NCBI RefSeq assembly: GCF_000016985.1
Contig: NC_009633.1
Location: 2,147,539-2,211,538, forward strand
Direction: 5' to 3'
DNA length: 64,000 nucleotides
From: Alkaliphilus metalliredigens QYMF
Lineage (GTDB): Bacteria; Bacillota; Clostridia; Peptostreptococcales; Natronincolaceae
The position numbers and the translations under genes were made by a program. The notes under the pieces were generated by a model. The model worked only from the letters and a program-made list of their open reading frames with translations, was not told the DNA's origin and did no database searches. Shown one piece after another: positions 28,606 to 37,278 of this stretch (within the stretch, counting starts at the first letter, position 1; the number at the start of each line of letters is the position of its first letter).

Positions 28606-29970
28606 ATGGAAGAAGCAAAGCTTCCCAATAAGGTTGTATATGGTTATGGCGTGCCAGATTTGACTTGTAATTTGATGATGATGGGAGCGGTAACCTATTA
28701 TGCCTATTTTCTAACAGATATTATTAGAATCAACGCAGCTGTTGTGGGACTCATATTGCTTGTCGCTCGAATTATCGATGCAATTTCAGTACCTATTAGT
28801 GGTGCTATCATACAAAAAACCCAACTTAAATGGGGACAATTTCGATCGTGGATGCTGGTAGCTCCTCCAGTTACAGCTTTGTTCTTTATTTTAATGTTTA
28901 CAAATTTTAATATGAATCCTGCAACACAAGCAATATTCTTATGTGTCGTCTATACATTAGGGCATATCGGTTTTAACTTCGCCTTTAATGGACACATAGC
29001 ATTAATTTCTGTTATAGGTAAGACACCGGTAGATAGAGTGACGCTCTCTGGAAGAAAAGCACAGTTTCAAACATTTTCTGGTGTTGCTTTTGCATTATTG
29101 TTTATGCCCCTTGTTGGTATATTGGGAGGTGGAAATGAAGCAAAAGGATTTCTTTATACAGTAGCATTGTTTGCGATCCTACAGGTATTTGGTTATTGGT
29201 ATACCTTTAGCATTACAAAAGACTATGAAAGCTATGATCCTAATAAAAAGCTAGGTGCTGGAACTGGATTGACAGCAGGAGAAATGAGCAAACAGATTTT
29301 TGGTAATAGCCAGCTGTTAATCATTATGCTAGCAGATTCTTTTAGGACAACAGCTATGTTTGGATTAATAGGTTTACTTTCCTACTATTTTGCATATATA
29401 GCAGGAAATTTAAGTCTTATTACAGTAGGTATGTTTGTTGGTACGCTAGGTACATTTGCAGGTAGTCTAATTGCCCCTGCGGCGGCTAAGAGAATAGGTA
29501 AAAAACAAACCTATATTTTATCTACTACTATCACCTTTATTGCATTTGTATTGATGCGCTTACTTGGTCAAAACTACCTTATTTTTATAGGGCTAACAGC
29601 TATGGCAAATATCGGAATAATTTTGTCCATGTCGCTAGGACCTGCTATGTACATGGATGCAGCAGAATATGGTTTTTTCAAAACGGGTAAAGATAGCACA
29701 GCCTTAATTATGGCGATGTTCTCTATGCCCATTAAGATAGGTGTAGCTTTAAGTGGTGCAGTCATTGGCTTCGGACTTGCCGCAATTGGATATGATCCAA
29801 CAGTAGCAATTACACCAAGTTTTGTAAGTAGTATGATGAATGTAATTACATTAATACCTGCTGCATGTGCTTTGTTGTCATTTACATTGATATGCTTCTA
29901 TAAACTAGATGAAAAAACCGTGGCGGAATACACCAAAAAGAATACACTTTCACGTGCAGAAGTTAGATAA
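28606..29970 (+). CDS. GPH-family (MFS) cation symporter, cluster 2
   Basis: The 454-residue protein has the same length and layout as the transporter at 23216, with about 12 membrane segments. Its signature segment is changed to MDAAEYGFFKTGKDSTALIMAMF, so Asp-Tyr-Gly-Glu-Trp is not fully kept; that may alter cation coupling or substrate. Here the gene lies between the corrinoid protein and MT I genes, unlike cluster 1. GGGGGGTCG precedes the ATG. Confidence 0.87.
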   Translation: MEEAKLPNKVVYGYGVPDLTCNLMMMGAVTYYAYFLTDIIRINAAVVGLILLVARIIDAISVPISGAIIQKTQLKWGQFRSWMLVAPPVTALFFILMFTNFNMNPATQAIFLCVVYTLGHIGFNFAFNGHIALISVIGKTPVDRVTLSGRKAQFQTFSGVAFALLFMPLVGILGGGNEAKGFLYTVALFAILQVFGYWYTFSITKDYESYDPNKKLGAGTGLTAGEMSKQIFGNSQLLIIMLADSFRTTAMFGLIGLLSYYFAYIAGNLSLITVGMFVGTLGTFAGSLIAPAAAKRIGKKQTYILSTTITFIAFVLMRLLGQNYLIFIGLTAMANIGIILSMSLGPAMYMDAAEYGFFKTGKDSTALIMAMFSMPIKIGVALSGAVIGFGLAAIGYDPTVAITPSFVSSMMNVITLIPAACALLSFTLICFYKLDEKTVAEYTKKNTLSRAEVR

Positions 29971-30095
29971 ATATTCAGCAATCAGGTCATTGTCATATTG
30001 ACAGATAGGAAAATGGACACTATAGTATAAAGTTAAACGCTAAGCGATTCTATTCATGTAGTAAAATATATAATTAAAGGGGTGGGTGAAATAGT

Positions 30096-31271
30096 ATGAG
30101 TAATACGACAGTGTTGAATACAAAAGAATTGGCAGAAGAAAGAGTTCAATTGTTTAAAGATATTTATGAGGGGGAAATTCCAAAGAGGGTGCCAATTGCA
30201 GCGAACTTCTCCATAGAATTTGCTATACAGTATGCGGGTACAGATTTAGCGGAATCTCAATGGGATATGCCTTCACTTGAAAAGCCATTTGAGAAGGTAG
30301 GAGAAGATTTTTTTACAGACACAAACCCTTGTGGCATTGCCTTAAGAAACCCTTTGCATTATAAAATCTTAGGAGCTAGAAATTTTATTATGAGCTCCAA
30401 TGGTTTTATGCAGCATCCAGAGGTTCATGGGTTAGAAGCTGAAGAATACGACGAATTTATTGCATCACCATATGATTGTATCATGGAAAAGATACTACCT
30501 AGAATCTATACCGAACTAGATACCAATCCTGCTCAAAGATCTATCGTGTTTGCAAAAGCTTTTAAGGCATATTATGATGAATTCTTCAGTGATATAGGGG
30601 TGGGTGCAAAGGTTTCAGAAAAGTTAGGCTACTCCGCCATAGGAGGAATAGACGTACTTACGGAAGCACCCTTTGACTTTGTAGCGGATCAATTGAGAGG
30701 ATTCAAAGGTATTACTGGAGATCTAAGAAGATACCCTGATAAAGTGGAGGCAGCATGTGAAGCAGTAACGCCATTAATGATAAAACAGGGAATGACACCA
30801 CAACCTCCAAGTCCATATGGGAATACCTTTATTCCACTACATATGGCACCCTATATACGACCAAAGGATTTTGAAAGATTCTATTGGCCAACCTTTAAAA
30901 CATTAGTTGATGAGCTAGCAGCTATGGGCTATCCATCCCTACTATTTGTTGAGCATGATTGGACTCGTTATATTGACTATTTATATGAACTTCCTGAAAA
31001 TACAAGGATGATGTTTGAATATGGAGATCCTAAAGTTATAAAAGAAAAGCTAGGTAAGAAGCATATTCTTAGTGGTTTTTATCCAACTACACTATTAAAG
31101 ACCGGAACAAAGGAGCAATGTATTGATAAGGCCGAAGAGCTTATAGATATTCTTGCACCAGGTGGTAAATATATATTCGGCTTTGATAAAGTAATTATAA
31201 CTACTGACAGCGTTAATCTTGACAATTTGAAGGCTGTTTTAGAATATGTAAGAGATAACGCCTATTATTAA
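30096..31271 (+). CDS. UroD-fold substrate:corrinoid methyltransferase (MT I), cluster 2
   Basis: The 391-residue protein is a paralogue of the enzyme at 21813. It keeps the FVEHDW ... YELPEN ... KKHILSGFYP region and therefore the same E-x14-E-x21-H zinc-site candidate. It is more divergent from its paralogue than the MT II and corrinoid proteins are, which fits a different methyl donor. GGGGTGGGTG precedes the ATG. Confidence 0.8.
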   Translation: MSNTTVLNTKELAEERVQLFKDIYEGEIPKRVPIAANFSIEFAIQYAGTDLAESQWDMPSLEKPFEKVGEDFFTDTNPCGIALRNPLHYKILGARNFIMSSNGFMQHPEVHGLEAEEYDEFIASPYDCIMEKILPRIYTELDTNPAQRSIVFAKAFKAYYDEFFSDIGVGAKVSEKLGYSAIGGIDVLTEAPFDFVADQLRGFKGITGDLRRYPDKVEAACEAVTPLMIKQGMTPQPPSPYGNTFIPLHMAPYIRPKDFERFYWPTFKTLVDELAAMGYPSLLFVEHDWTRYIDYLYELPENTRMMFEYGDPKVIKEKLGKKHILSGFYPTTLLKTGTKEQCIDKAEELIDILAPGGKYIFGFDKVIITTDSVNLDNLKAVLEYVRDNAYY

Positions 31272-31285
31272 AGGAGGGTTTTAAC

Positions 31286-31429
31286 ATGGATACAAAGTAT
31301 TATAAAACATGGGAAGAGTATTTGGCGGAGCATCCAGAGATTGATAAAAGACTTGTAGGCGTCATGGCTCCTAAAATACAAGGCTATGAGGAAATGATGT
31401 TTGGTTTTGTTATGATGCTATTAATGTAG
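31286..31429 (+). CDS. Conserved 47-residue protein following the UroD-type methyltransferase (copy 2)
   Basis: An AAAGGAGGG site precedes an ATG 14 bp after the methyltransferase stop. The product starts MDTKYYKTWEEYLAEHPEI and contains VMAPKIQGYEEM and a hydrophobic methionine-rich end FGFVMMLLM. It has exactly the length of the copy at 22983 and about half its residues are identical, with nucleotide differences that mostly keep the amino acids. The conserved position after MT I in both clusters indicates a working partner of that enzyme. No known family comes to mind. Confidence 0.86.
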   Translation: MDTKYYKTWEEYLAEHPEIDKRLVGVMAPKIQGYEEMMFGFVMMLLM

Positions 31430-31461
31430 AGAAAATGAAATAAAGCTTTTATTGTAAGGTG

Positions 31462-31512
31462 GCAGTAGCTACAGTCTAATGAAATATAAGGGACTGAAGC
31501 TACTGCTTAAAT
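31462..31512 (+). terminator. Hairpin after the cluster 2 small protein
   Basis: GCAGTAGCT-x-CAGTC (31462-31476) pairs with GACTG-x-AGCTACTGC (31492-31506), followed by TTAAATTT. It may end or attenuate the first part of cluster 2 before the third corrinoid gene. Confidence 0.65.
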
Positions 31513-31533
31513 TTGAAATATCATTGGACTCTT

Positions 31534-31587
31534 AATAAATATAATATTTATGAGCTGTCTTATCTCTTTAAAACTGAAGCATAAACT
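31534..31587 (+). repeat. 55-bp repeated segment, copy 2
   Basis: The segment matches 26643-26697 with a few changes and contains the same YELS-x-LFKTEA coding remnant. It lies in the 200-bp gap between the small protein and the third corrinoid gene. Confidence 0.7.
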
Positions 31588-31647
31588 GCTATGATATAAA
31601 TAGATTGATACAAGGCTCAAATATATTGGGGATTAATGGGGGATAAA

Positions 31648-32316
31648 ATGAATAATTTAACTGGGCTAAAAGAACAAATTATTAAGTATGTGGAAGACTT
31701 GGACGAGGACAAAGTAATTGAATTAGCGAAAAAGGCATTAAAGGAAGGCATGCAGCCCTTAGACTTGTTGGAAATAATTAATGAAGGTATGAATAGCGTA
31801 GGAAAGCTGTATGAACAGAAGGACTACTATATTGCAGATTTAATTATGGCTGGACTTATTTTTAAGGAAGTATTAAAGCTTGATAAAATGGTAGCTCATT
31901 TTCAGCATGATCGCAATCAGAAAGCTGGAAAGGTACTGCTTGGCACTGTACAAGGAGATATTCATGATATCGGAAAAGACATATTCAAAGGTATGCTTGA
32001 GACGAACGGGTTTAAAGTGATAGATCTTGGGGTGGATGTTTCTAAAGATCTCTTTGTAGAGAAAGCTATAGAAAACCAACCTGATATTATAGGATTAAGT
32101 GGGGCATTAACACCTACCATAGAATCAATGAAGGACGTAGTAGATGCACTGCATGAGGCAGGTATAAGAAAACAATTTAAAATTATTTTAGGTGCAAATC
32201 ATATGACTTCGGAGATATGTACCTATATCGGAGCAGATGGCTTCGCCAATGATGCTTCTGTAGGAGTGAAAATATGCCACCAATGGATGCAATATAGAGG
32301 CGTGGATAAGGAGTAA
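31648..32316 (+). CDS. Third corrinoid protein (B12-binding, methyltransferase cognate)
   Basis: The 222-residue protein has the cap plus B12-binding layout with D104-I-H106-D-I-G109 (VQGDIHDIGKDIF). It is clearly more distant from the two other corrinoid proteins than they are from each other. The ATG at 31648 has GGGGG five bases upstream; an ATG four codons earlier is possible. It has no methyltransferase of its own next to it, so it may serve an enzyme elsewhere or be a sensor for the regulator that follows. Confidence 0.88.
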   Translation: MNNLTGLKEQIIKYVEDLDEDKVIELAKKALKEGMQPLDLLEIINEGMNSVGKLYEQKDYYIADLIMAGLIFKEVLKLDKMVAHFQHDRNQKAGKVLLGTVQGDIHDIGKDIFKGMLETNGFKVIDLGVDVSKDLFVEKAIENQPDIIGLSGALTPTIESMKDVVDALHEAGIRKQFKIILGANHMTSEICTYIGADGFANDASVGVKICHQWMQYRGVDKE

Positions 32317-32322
32317 TAACTA

Positions 32323-33021
32323 ATGAAAAATCCAGTATATATGAATATAGCTGAAAGTATTAGAAATAAAGTTAATAGTGGGACTTTGAAGCCCGGTGAC
32401 GACCTACCTTCTGAGGTTAATCTATGTAAAGAATATGAGACTAGCCGAATGACGGTGAGGAAAAGCTTGGCTATCTTAACCAATGAAGGATATATTTATT
32501 CCGTTCCAGGTAAGGGGTATTTTGTAGCAAAGCCCGAATATAATAAATATACTATTTACTATGATGAGATGCATAATTCAATTAACAATGTAGATAGTGC
32601 CAAGCTATTAGAAGTAGATATTATTATGCCGGATGAAAAACTAATTAATAGTCTACAGATTCATCAGAATAAAAAAGTCATAAGAATCCGTAGATTGTTT
32701 TATACAGATGGAGAGCCAATGGCATATGATGTTAAATATTTACTGTACCATAAAGGGGTACCTATTGTAGAACAAGAAATTAAACATGCTACACTTCCAG
32801 AAATGATAGCTAAGAATATATCTCTTTTTTCAATGAAAAAAGAGATAAAGATTTATACTGAAATTCCCCAAGAAAAAACAAAAAAATTACTTCATATAGA
32901 CAAAGAACTTGCTTTGTTGGTTGTAGAACAAAAACTATATGATAGTAATGATAAGCCCATGGGTCTAGGGATAACCTATTTCAGAGGTGATTATATTAAA
33001 CTACAGGGGATGAGCCAATAG
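32323..33021 (+). CDS. GntR-family regulator (HutC/UTRA type)
   Basis: The 232-residue protein has an N-terminal winged helix (LKPGDDLPSEVNLCKEYETSRMTVRKSLAILTNEGY) and a UTRA ligand domain (KKVIRIRRLFYTDGEPMAYDVKYL). UTRA regulators respond to small-molecule effectors. It starts 6 bp after the corrinoid gene. Palindromes of the GTATATAC type before cluster 2 and before the DUF1638 gene are its likely targets. Confidence 0.9.
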   Translation: MKNPVYMNIAESIRNKVNSGTLKPGDDLPSEVNLCKEYETSRMTVRKSLAILTNEGYIYSVPGKGYFVAKPEYNKYTIYYDEMHNSINNVDSAKLLEVDIIMPDEKLINSLQIHQNKKVIRIRRLFYTDGEPMAYDVKYLLYHKGVPIVEQEIKHATLPEMIAKNISLFSMKKEIKIYTEIPQEKTKKLLHIDKELALLVVEQKLYDSNDKPMGLGITYFRGDYIKLQGMSQ

Positions 33022-33033
33022 GGGGAGAATAGA

Positions 33034-34824
33034 TTGGAAAAATATAAGGTTTTTTTTCAACCTCAAGGAGAAAGTATAGAAGTTTTTAAAGGAACTACCG
33101 TTATGCAAGCAATGAGAGATATCGGGATTGATTTTGATTTTCCATGTGGGGGAGAAAAAAAGTGTGGAAAATGCAGGGTGAGAATTCTAGGAGAGATACA
33201 GCTTGCTTGTTTTACAGAAGTACATAGTGATATGGCTGTAGAAACTTTTTCTGTACATGCTACACATCATAAAACCTTGTTATCCGTAGCAGAAAGAGCA
33301 GTAGAAATTGAGCCACATATCACGAAAAAATATGTAGCGGTTAAAAAGCCTTCTTTGGGAGAACATCAATCTGAATGGAAGCATTTCATCGATGCTGTTT
33401 ATGAAAGTACAGCTACGGACCATACAGCTACAGATAGACAAATTCCGATCTTACAAAAGCTACCTCAAATGCTTCGGGCTAATAGCTACCAGCTCACAGC
33501 AGTCACACAGGGGAGCGAGGTTTTAGACATTGAAGCAGCAGATACCACAAAGCTATTATTAGGTATGGCGTTTGATATTGGAACTACCACCATTGTAGGG
33601 TATCTAGTGGACCTTTATACAGGAAGAGAACTATGTGTTGTTTCTACGATAAACCCTCAAGTGAAATTTGGTGCAGATGTCATTACCCGTAGTAATTATG
33701 CTGCTGGCCAGGAGAACGATTTCAAACTGATGCATGATGTGCTTATGAAAGCTATGAATCAGCTTATAGCAGAGGCTACTGAAAAATCTGCTGTAAGTAG
33801 CGAGGCGATTTACGTAGTAACCGTTGTGGGAAATACCTGTATGCATCATCTTTTTTTAGGGTTAACGCCACAGTATATTTCTAAAGCACCCTATATTCCC
33901 ACCATCAGTCAAGCTATAGAGATAAATGCTGCGAATTTTTCTATTGCTATGAATAAGTCAGGCAAAATATTAGTTTTGCCTAATATTGCAGGCTTTGTGG
34001 GTGCAGACACCGTAGGTGTACTCTTAGCTACAGAAATGAAGAAGTACGCAGATATTAAATTAATGATTGATATTGGAACCAATGGAGAGATTGCCCTTGG
34101 ATCGAAAGATAGATTATTTACCTGCTCTGCTGCTGCAGGTCCCGCCTTTGAAGGGGCACAGATCAGTAGTGGTATGAGAGGCGCGGTGGGAGCAATAGAT
34201 CATATCATTTTTGGAGAAAAGTTGGAATACTCTGTTATTGGAGGAGGAAGACCACAGGGTCTTTGCGGCTCAGGACTGTTAGATGGTGTAGCAGGTCTTG
34301 TACAGCTAGGTATGATTGATAAGAGAGGCAGATTTTTATCACCTGAAAAAATAACAAATCCTAAAGCAGCGGTATTTAAAAGAAATATAATAGAACATCA
34401 TGGGGAAAAAGCATTCTTACTTGTAGATCACCCTTCAACCTCCCATGGAAATCTGATTTGTATTACGCAAAAAGATATTCGTGAACTTCAGGTAGCGAAG
34501 GGTGCAATTGCTGCAGGTATAAAAATACTGATAGAAAAATACGGTATCAAAACAGAGGATATAACAGAAGTGTTATTGGCAGGAGCCTTCGGAAATTATC
34601 TTAATCCCAGTAGCGCTTGTAGGATTGGTCTGATACCAAAGGAGCTAGAGGGTAAAATAAAGATGGTAGGAAATGCTGCTGGTACTGGTGCTAAGATAGC
34701 GCTACTTTCTGCAACCGAGTATAAGGAAGCGGATGCTATTGCAGCATTTGTAGAATTTATTGAATTAGCTTCTGATCCTAATTTTTCTACTATATTTGCT
34801 CGATCTACCTACTTTTCATGCTAA
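33034..34824 (+). CDS. Corrinoid activation protein (RACo-type, 2Fe-2S ferredoxin + DUF4445)
   Basis: The 596-residue protein has an N-terminal 2Fe-2S ferredoxin domain with Cys38, Cys44, Cys47 and Cys59, a linker, and a large ASKHA-fold ATPase part (AFDIGTTTIVGYLVDL near residue 180, IDIGTNGEIALG, LLAGAFGNYLNP). Such proteins use ATP to reduce inactive Co(II) corrinoid to Co(I) in O-demethylases and the acetyl-CoA pathway. Its presence completes the four-part methyltransferase system. The start is TTG with GGGGGAG. It follows the GntR gene by 12 bp. Confidence 0.93.
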   Translation: MEKYKVFFQPQGESIEVFKGTTVMQAMRDIGIDFDFPCGGEKKCGKCRVRILGEIQLACFTEVHSDMAVETFSVHATHHKTLLSVAERAVEIEPHITKKYVAVKKPSLGEHQSEWKHFIDAVYESTATDHTATDRQIPILQKLPQMLRANSYQLTAVTQGSEVLDIEAADTTKLLLGMAFDIGTTTIVGYLVDLYTGRELCVVSTINPQVKFGADVITRSNYAAGQENDFKLMHDVLMKAMNQLIAEATEKSAVSSEAIYVVTVVGNTCMHHLFLGLTPQYISKAPYIPTISQAIEINAANFSIAMNKSGKILVLPNIAGFVGADTVGVLLATEMKKYADIKLMIDIGTNGEIALGSKDRLFTCSAAAGPAFEGAQISSGMRGAVGAIDHIIFGEKLEYSVIGGGRPQGLCGSGLLDGVAGLVQLGMIDKRGRFLSPEKITNPKAAVFKRNIIEHHGEKAFLLVDHPSTSHGNLICITQKDIRELQVAKGAIAAGIKILIEKYGIKTEDITEVLLAGAFGNYLNPSSACRIGLIPKELEGKIKMVGNAAGTGAKIALLSATEYKEADAIAAFVEFIELASDPNFSTIFARSTYFSC

Positions 34825-34865
34825 ATAGTCAATGATATATTTCAGAAAGGGTTGGTGTAAACAGC

Positions 34866-35423
34866 ATGTTTAAAGAACAATTAATAGAAGCTTTTAAAGA
34901 AATAGGCTTTGATGAGTATAGAGAAATTAAAGCTACTGATATTATCTTTTCACAAGATGTCTTTAATCAATGTGCCAAAAATACCTGCGGAAATTTTAAT
35001 AAAAACCATGGTTGTCCACCCAGGGCTGGAAGTGAGGATGAAAGAAAGGCAAGGGTTTTGAAATACAAGAATGCTTTTATCCTATCTAAAATTGCGTCCA
35101 TTAAATCAAGAAAAGAAATGACCGATTCCATGGAACTTATTCTCAACATAAATAATAACCTTAGAAAAACATTTGAAGATGAGGATGTATGCATCATGGG
35201 ATCCGGTCCGTGTAGTGTATGCAAAAATTGTATGGCCCTTGAGGATAAGCCCTGTTCTTTTCCAGTAAAAACACAGTATTCCATGGAGGGTAGTGGCATT
35301 GATGTAGTTCGTATGTCTATGAATCAAAAAATGACCTATAATGCCGGGAGAGGTAAAGTTGGATTTTTTACACTAGCACTTTACAATGATGAAATAGTCA
35401 GACAACACCAGCATTTAGTATAG
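34866..35423 (+). CDS. DUF2284 metal-binding protein
   Basis: The 185-residue protein has the cysteine-rich pattern of DUF2284: CAKNTCGNFNKNHGCPPRAGS near residues 36-55 and GSGPCSVCKNC plus PCSFP near 113-130. These probably hold an iron-sulfur or other metal site. The family is often found by corrinoid methyltransferases, but its function is unknown. It may carry electrons to the activator upstream. Confidence 0.8.
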   Translation: MFKEQLIEAFKEIGFDEYREIKATDIIFSQDVFNQCAKNTCGNFNKNHGCPPRAGSEDERKARVLKYKNAFILSKIASIKSRKEMTDSMELILNINNNLRKTFEDEDVCIMGSGPCSVCKNCMALEDKPCSFPVKTQYSMEGSGIDVVRMSMNQKMTYNAGRGKVGFFTLALYNDEIVRQHQHLV

Positions 35424-35484
35424 TAAGAATAGTAAGTGAAGTAACTTTATAATTGACACCAAATGTTTCCTGATATTACGTACA

Positions 35485-35497
35485 ATATACAGGTATA
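35485..35497 (+). promoter_or_regulatory. GntR-type operator before the DUF1638 gene
   Basis: ATATACAGGTATA is identical to the reverse complement of the core of the palindrome at 26981-26998. It overlaps TATAAT (35494-35499), a likely -10 element. TTGACA at 35453 is too far away to be its -35. Confidence 0.6.
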
Positions 35498-35529
35498 ATC
35501 TAAATTATATTATAAGGGGGGAATGAATA

Positions 35530-36201
35530 TTGAGAATTTTAATTATTGCCTGTCGAACCATTGCAGATGAGCTAAATATGGCTATAGAAGAAATCAGTTG
35601 TAAATATCCTATTCTATGGATTGATTCAGGACTTCACGTGAGACATGATCAATTAAGAAAAAGAATCCAAGAAGAGCTTGACCATATATCGAATGTAGAT
35701 CAAGTACTACTAGCTTTTGGTTTTTGTGGCAACTCTCTGTTGGGTGTTACCGCTACTAATGCCTCAATAATTTTTCCACGTGTAGATGATTGTATTACTT
35801 TGATACTAGGTTCTGCAGAAACACGAAAGGCGGTTTCAAATGAAGCGGGTACTTATTTTTTGACGAAGGGCTGGTTAGATTATGAAACCAACATATGGGC
35901 AGAGTATCAAGAGACAGTAAAACGTTCTGGTAAAGAAAAGGCTGATAGAATTTATAAAATGATGCTAAAACATTATAAACGATTGGGCGTTATTCAAACT
36001 GGAGCATATGACTTAGAGGAATTTCTAGAGAGAACCCAAAAGGTTGCTGCGGATTTAAATCTTATCCATGAAGTAATTCCTGGAACCCTTAGATATATGA
36101 AAAAACTTTTAACTGGTCCTTGGGATGAAGAGTTTGTAGTAATTAAGCAAGGAGAAAAAATAGAATTATCCCATATTCAACCCATTAAAAAAGGTGAATA
36201 G
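35530..36201 (+). CDS. DUF1638 protein of corrinoid methyltransferase loci
   Basis: The 223-residue protein matches the DUF1638 pattern: IIACRTIADELNMAI, WIDSGLHVRHDQLRKRIQEEL, LLAFGFCGNSLLGV and FPRVDDCITLILGS. The conserved Cys, His and Asp residues suggest a metal site. The family is common beside methylamine and O-methyl transfer genes, but its role is not known to me. It has its own promoter region with a GntR-type operator. The ribosome site is AAGGGGGG. The start is TTG at 35530. Confidence 0.8.
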   Translation: MRILIIACRTIADELNMAIEEISCKYPILWIDSGLHVRHDQLRKRIQEELDHISNVDQVLLAFGFCGNSLLGVTATNASIIFPRVDDCITLILGSAETRKAVSNEAGTYFLTKGWLDYETNIWAEYQETVKRSGKEKADRIYKMMLKHYKRLGVIQTGAYDLEEFLERTQKVAADLNLIHEVIPGTLRYMKKLLTGPWDEEFVVIKQGEKIELSHIQPIKKGE

Positions 36202-36228
36202 AGCGTATTGGGTGTCAATGGGGAGGGT

Positions 36229-36253
36229 GTCAATGGGGATGGTTCTTTTTGAC
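36229..36253 (+). repeat. REP-like short palindromic repeat, copy 1
   Basis: GTCAATGGGGATGG-TTCTTTTTGAC has complementary ends (GTCAA/TTGAC), and a partial tandem copy (GTGTCAATGGGGAGG) precedes it. A second full copy with one base changed lies at 39644-39668. Such elements are often dispersed by REP-associated transposases. Confidence 0.6.
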
Positions 36254-36275
36254 TCTTTAGACTATTACTCATAAC

Positions 36276-36302
36276 AAAAAAACAGCGGTGTGCTGTTTTT
36301 TT
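36276..36302. terminator. Bidirectional terminator after the DUF1638 gene
   Basis: AAAAACAGC and GCTGTTTTT surround a 5-nt loop with A and T runs outside, so it works on both strands. Confidence 0.8.
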
Positions 36303-36355
36303 ATGTGTTTTGATATAAACAATCTAACCATTCATGCATCCTAATTATTTAGGCG

Positions 36356-36705
36356 TTAGTCATCTTTAGAGAAAATCTTATTAATTTCTTCAGATTCAAT
36401 GCCCTTGTTACTTTTAGCAATTTCATCCGTTTCAGCAATGAGTTCTTGAATTGCAGGGCGAACCTTCTCTTTCATCTCTTTGAATTTACTTAAGCGTTTT
36501 TATTTAGGTGCTGATGGAATATCTCTACTATTAATATTGCTAATATAATTCCAACATGTCTAAATGAGAATAAGGATTCATACAGATAATCCGAGAATTT
36601 TTTAGGTATTTCTAAAAATAAGTACAAAATACTAATGCCTGATATATAGAGTACAAAATATAAGGGCAAATGCACTTTAAGAACTTTTAAAACTATTTTG
36701 GACAT
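36356..36705 (-). pseudogene. Small membrane protein gene with a frameshift
   Basis: The first frame (36705 to 36490) gives 71 residues with two hydrophobic segments (VHLPLYFVLYISGISILYLFL, HVGIILAILIVEIF). It stops after an AATAAAAAC tract. A shift there continues a charged helical tail (MKEKVRPAIQELIAETDEIAKSN) to a stop at 36356. A single-base slip would join them. The family is not recognised. Confidence 0.5.
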
Positions 36706-36976
36706 TCACTTTCCCCCTATTCACAATAATTTTTTATGGTTTTATAATTAAATTTACTGTTCTTAGCACAGTTCCTCTTCATATATAAATAATATTTACT
36801 TTACATTTTCCATCTTATGTATAATTATATCATTCTGTAAAGATTCATACAAATACTTCCAAATTTAATATAGTTTAACTAATACTAAATTGAGCAGTTC
36901 CAATAGAATGGTATGTGTCATGAACCTTATATAGAAATCCATTAATCAACATTTCTTTAATGCAATTGGGATAGAT

Positions 36977-37115
36977 TTCATAAGTTAAAAAAGGAATATA
37001 GTAGTACCTGCCATAGGAGTGAAGAAAGTGACTAGTTCGTCTTCTTTTGTATAGGAAGATATGTGTATTTTGTTAGCAAAGTGTAATGTAAAATTATTCC
37101 ATAGTATGATATCAT
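36977..37115 (+). repeat. About 140-bp non-coding repeat, copy 1
   Basis: The segment from TAAGTTAAAAAAGGAATATAG to about TAGTATGATATCATG matches 39739-39880 at roughly 85 percent. Each copy lies shortly upstream of a small membrane-protein gene, so it may be a duplicated promoter or leader. The rest of the 36.7-37.3 kb gap shows no gene. Confidence 0.65.
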
Positions 37116-37278
37116 GGTCTTGTTATATGTAGTAGTCATGTAAGCTTTCTAGGGAGTAACAGAAGCAAAATACGTAATGTTACTGCGGTTAATGTTTTTT
37201 ATCATCAATTTCTATCAAGCAACAGCATCCTCGACTGTGTAATAGATATGAGTTTTATGATAAGGAAGGAGGTAAACG

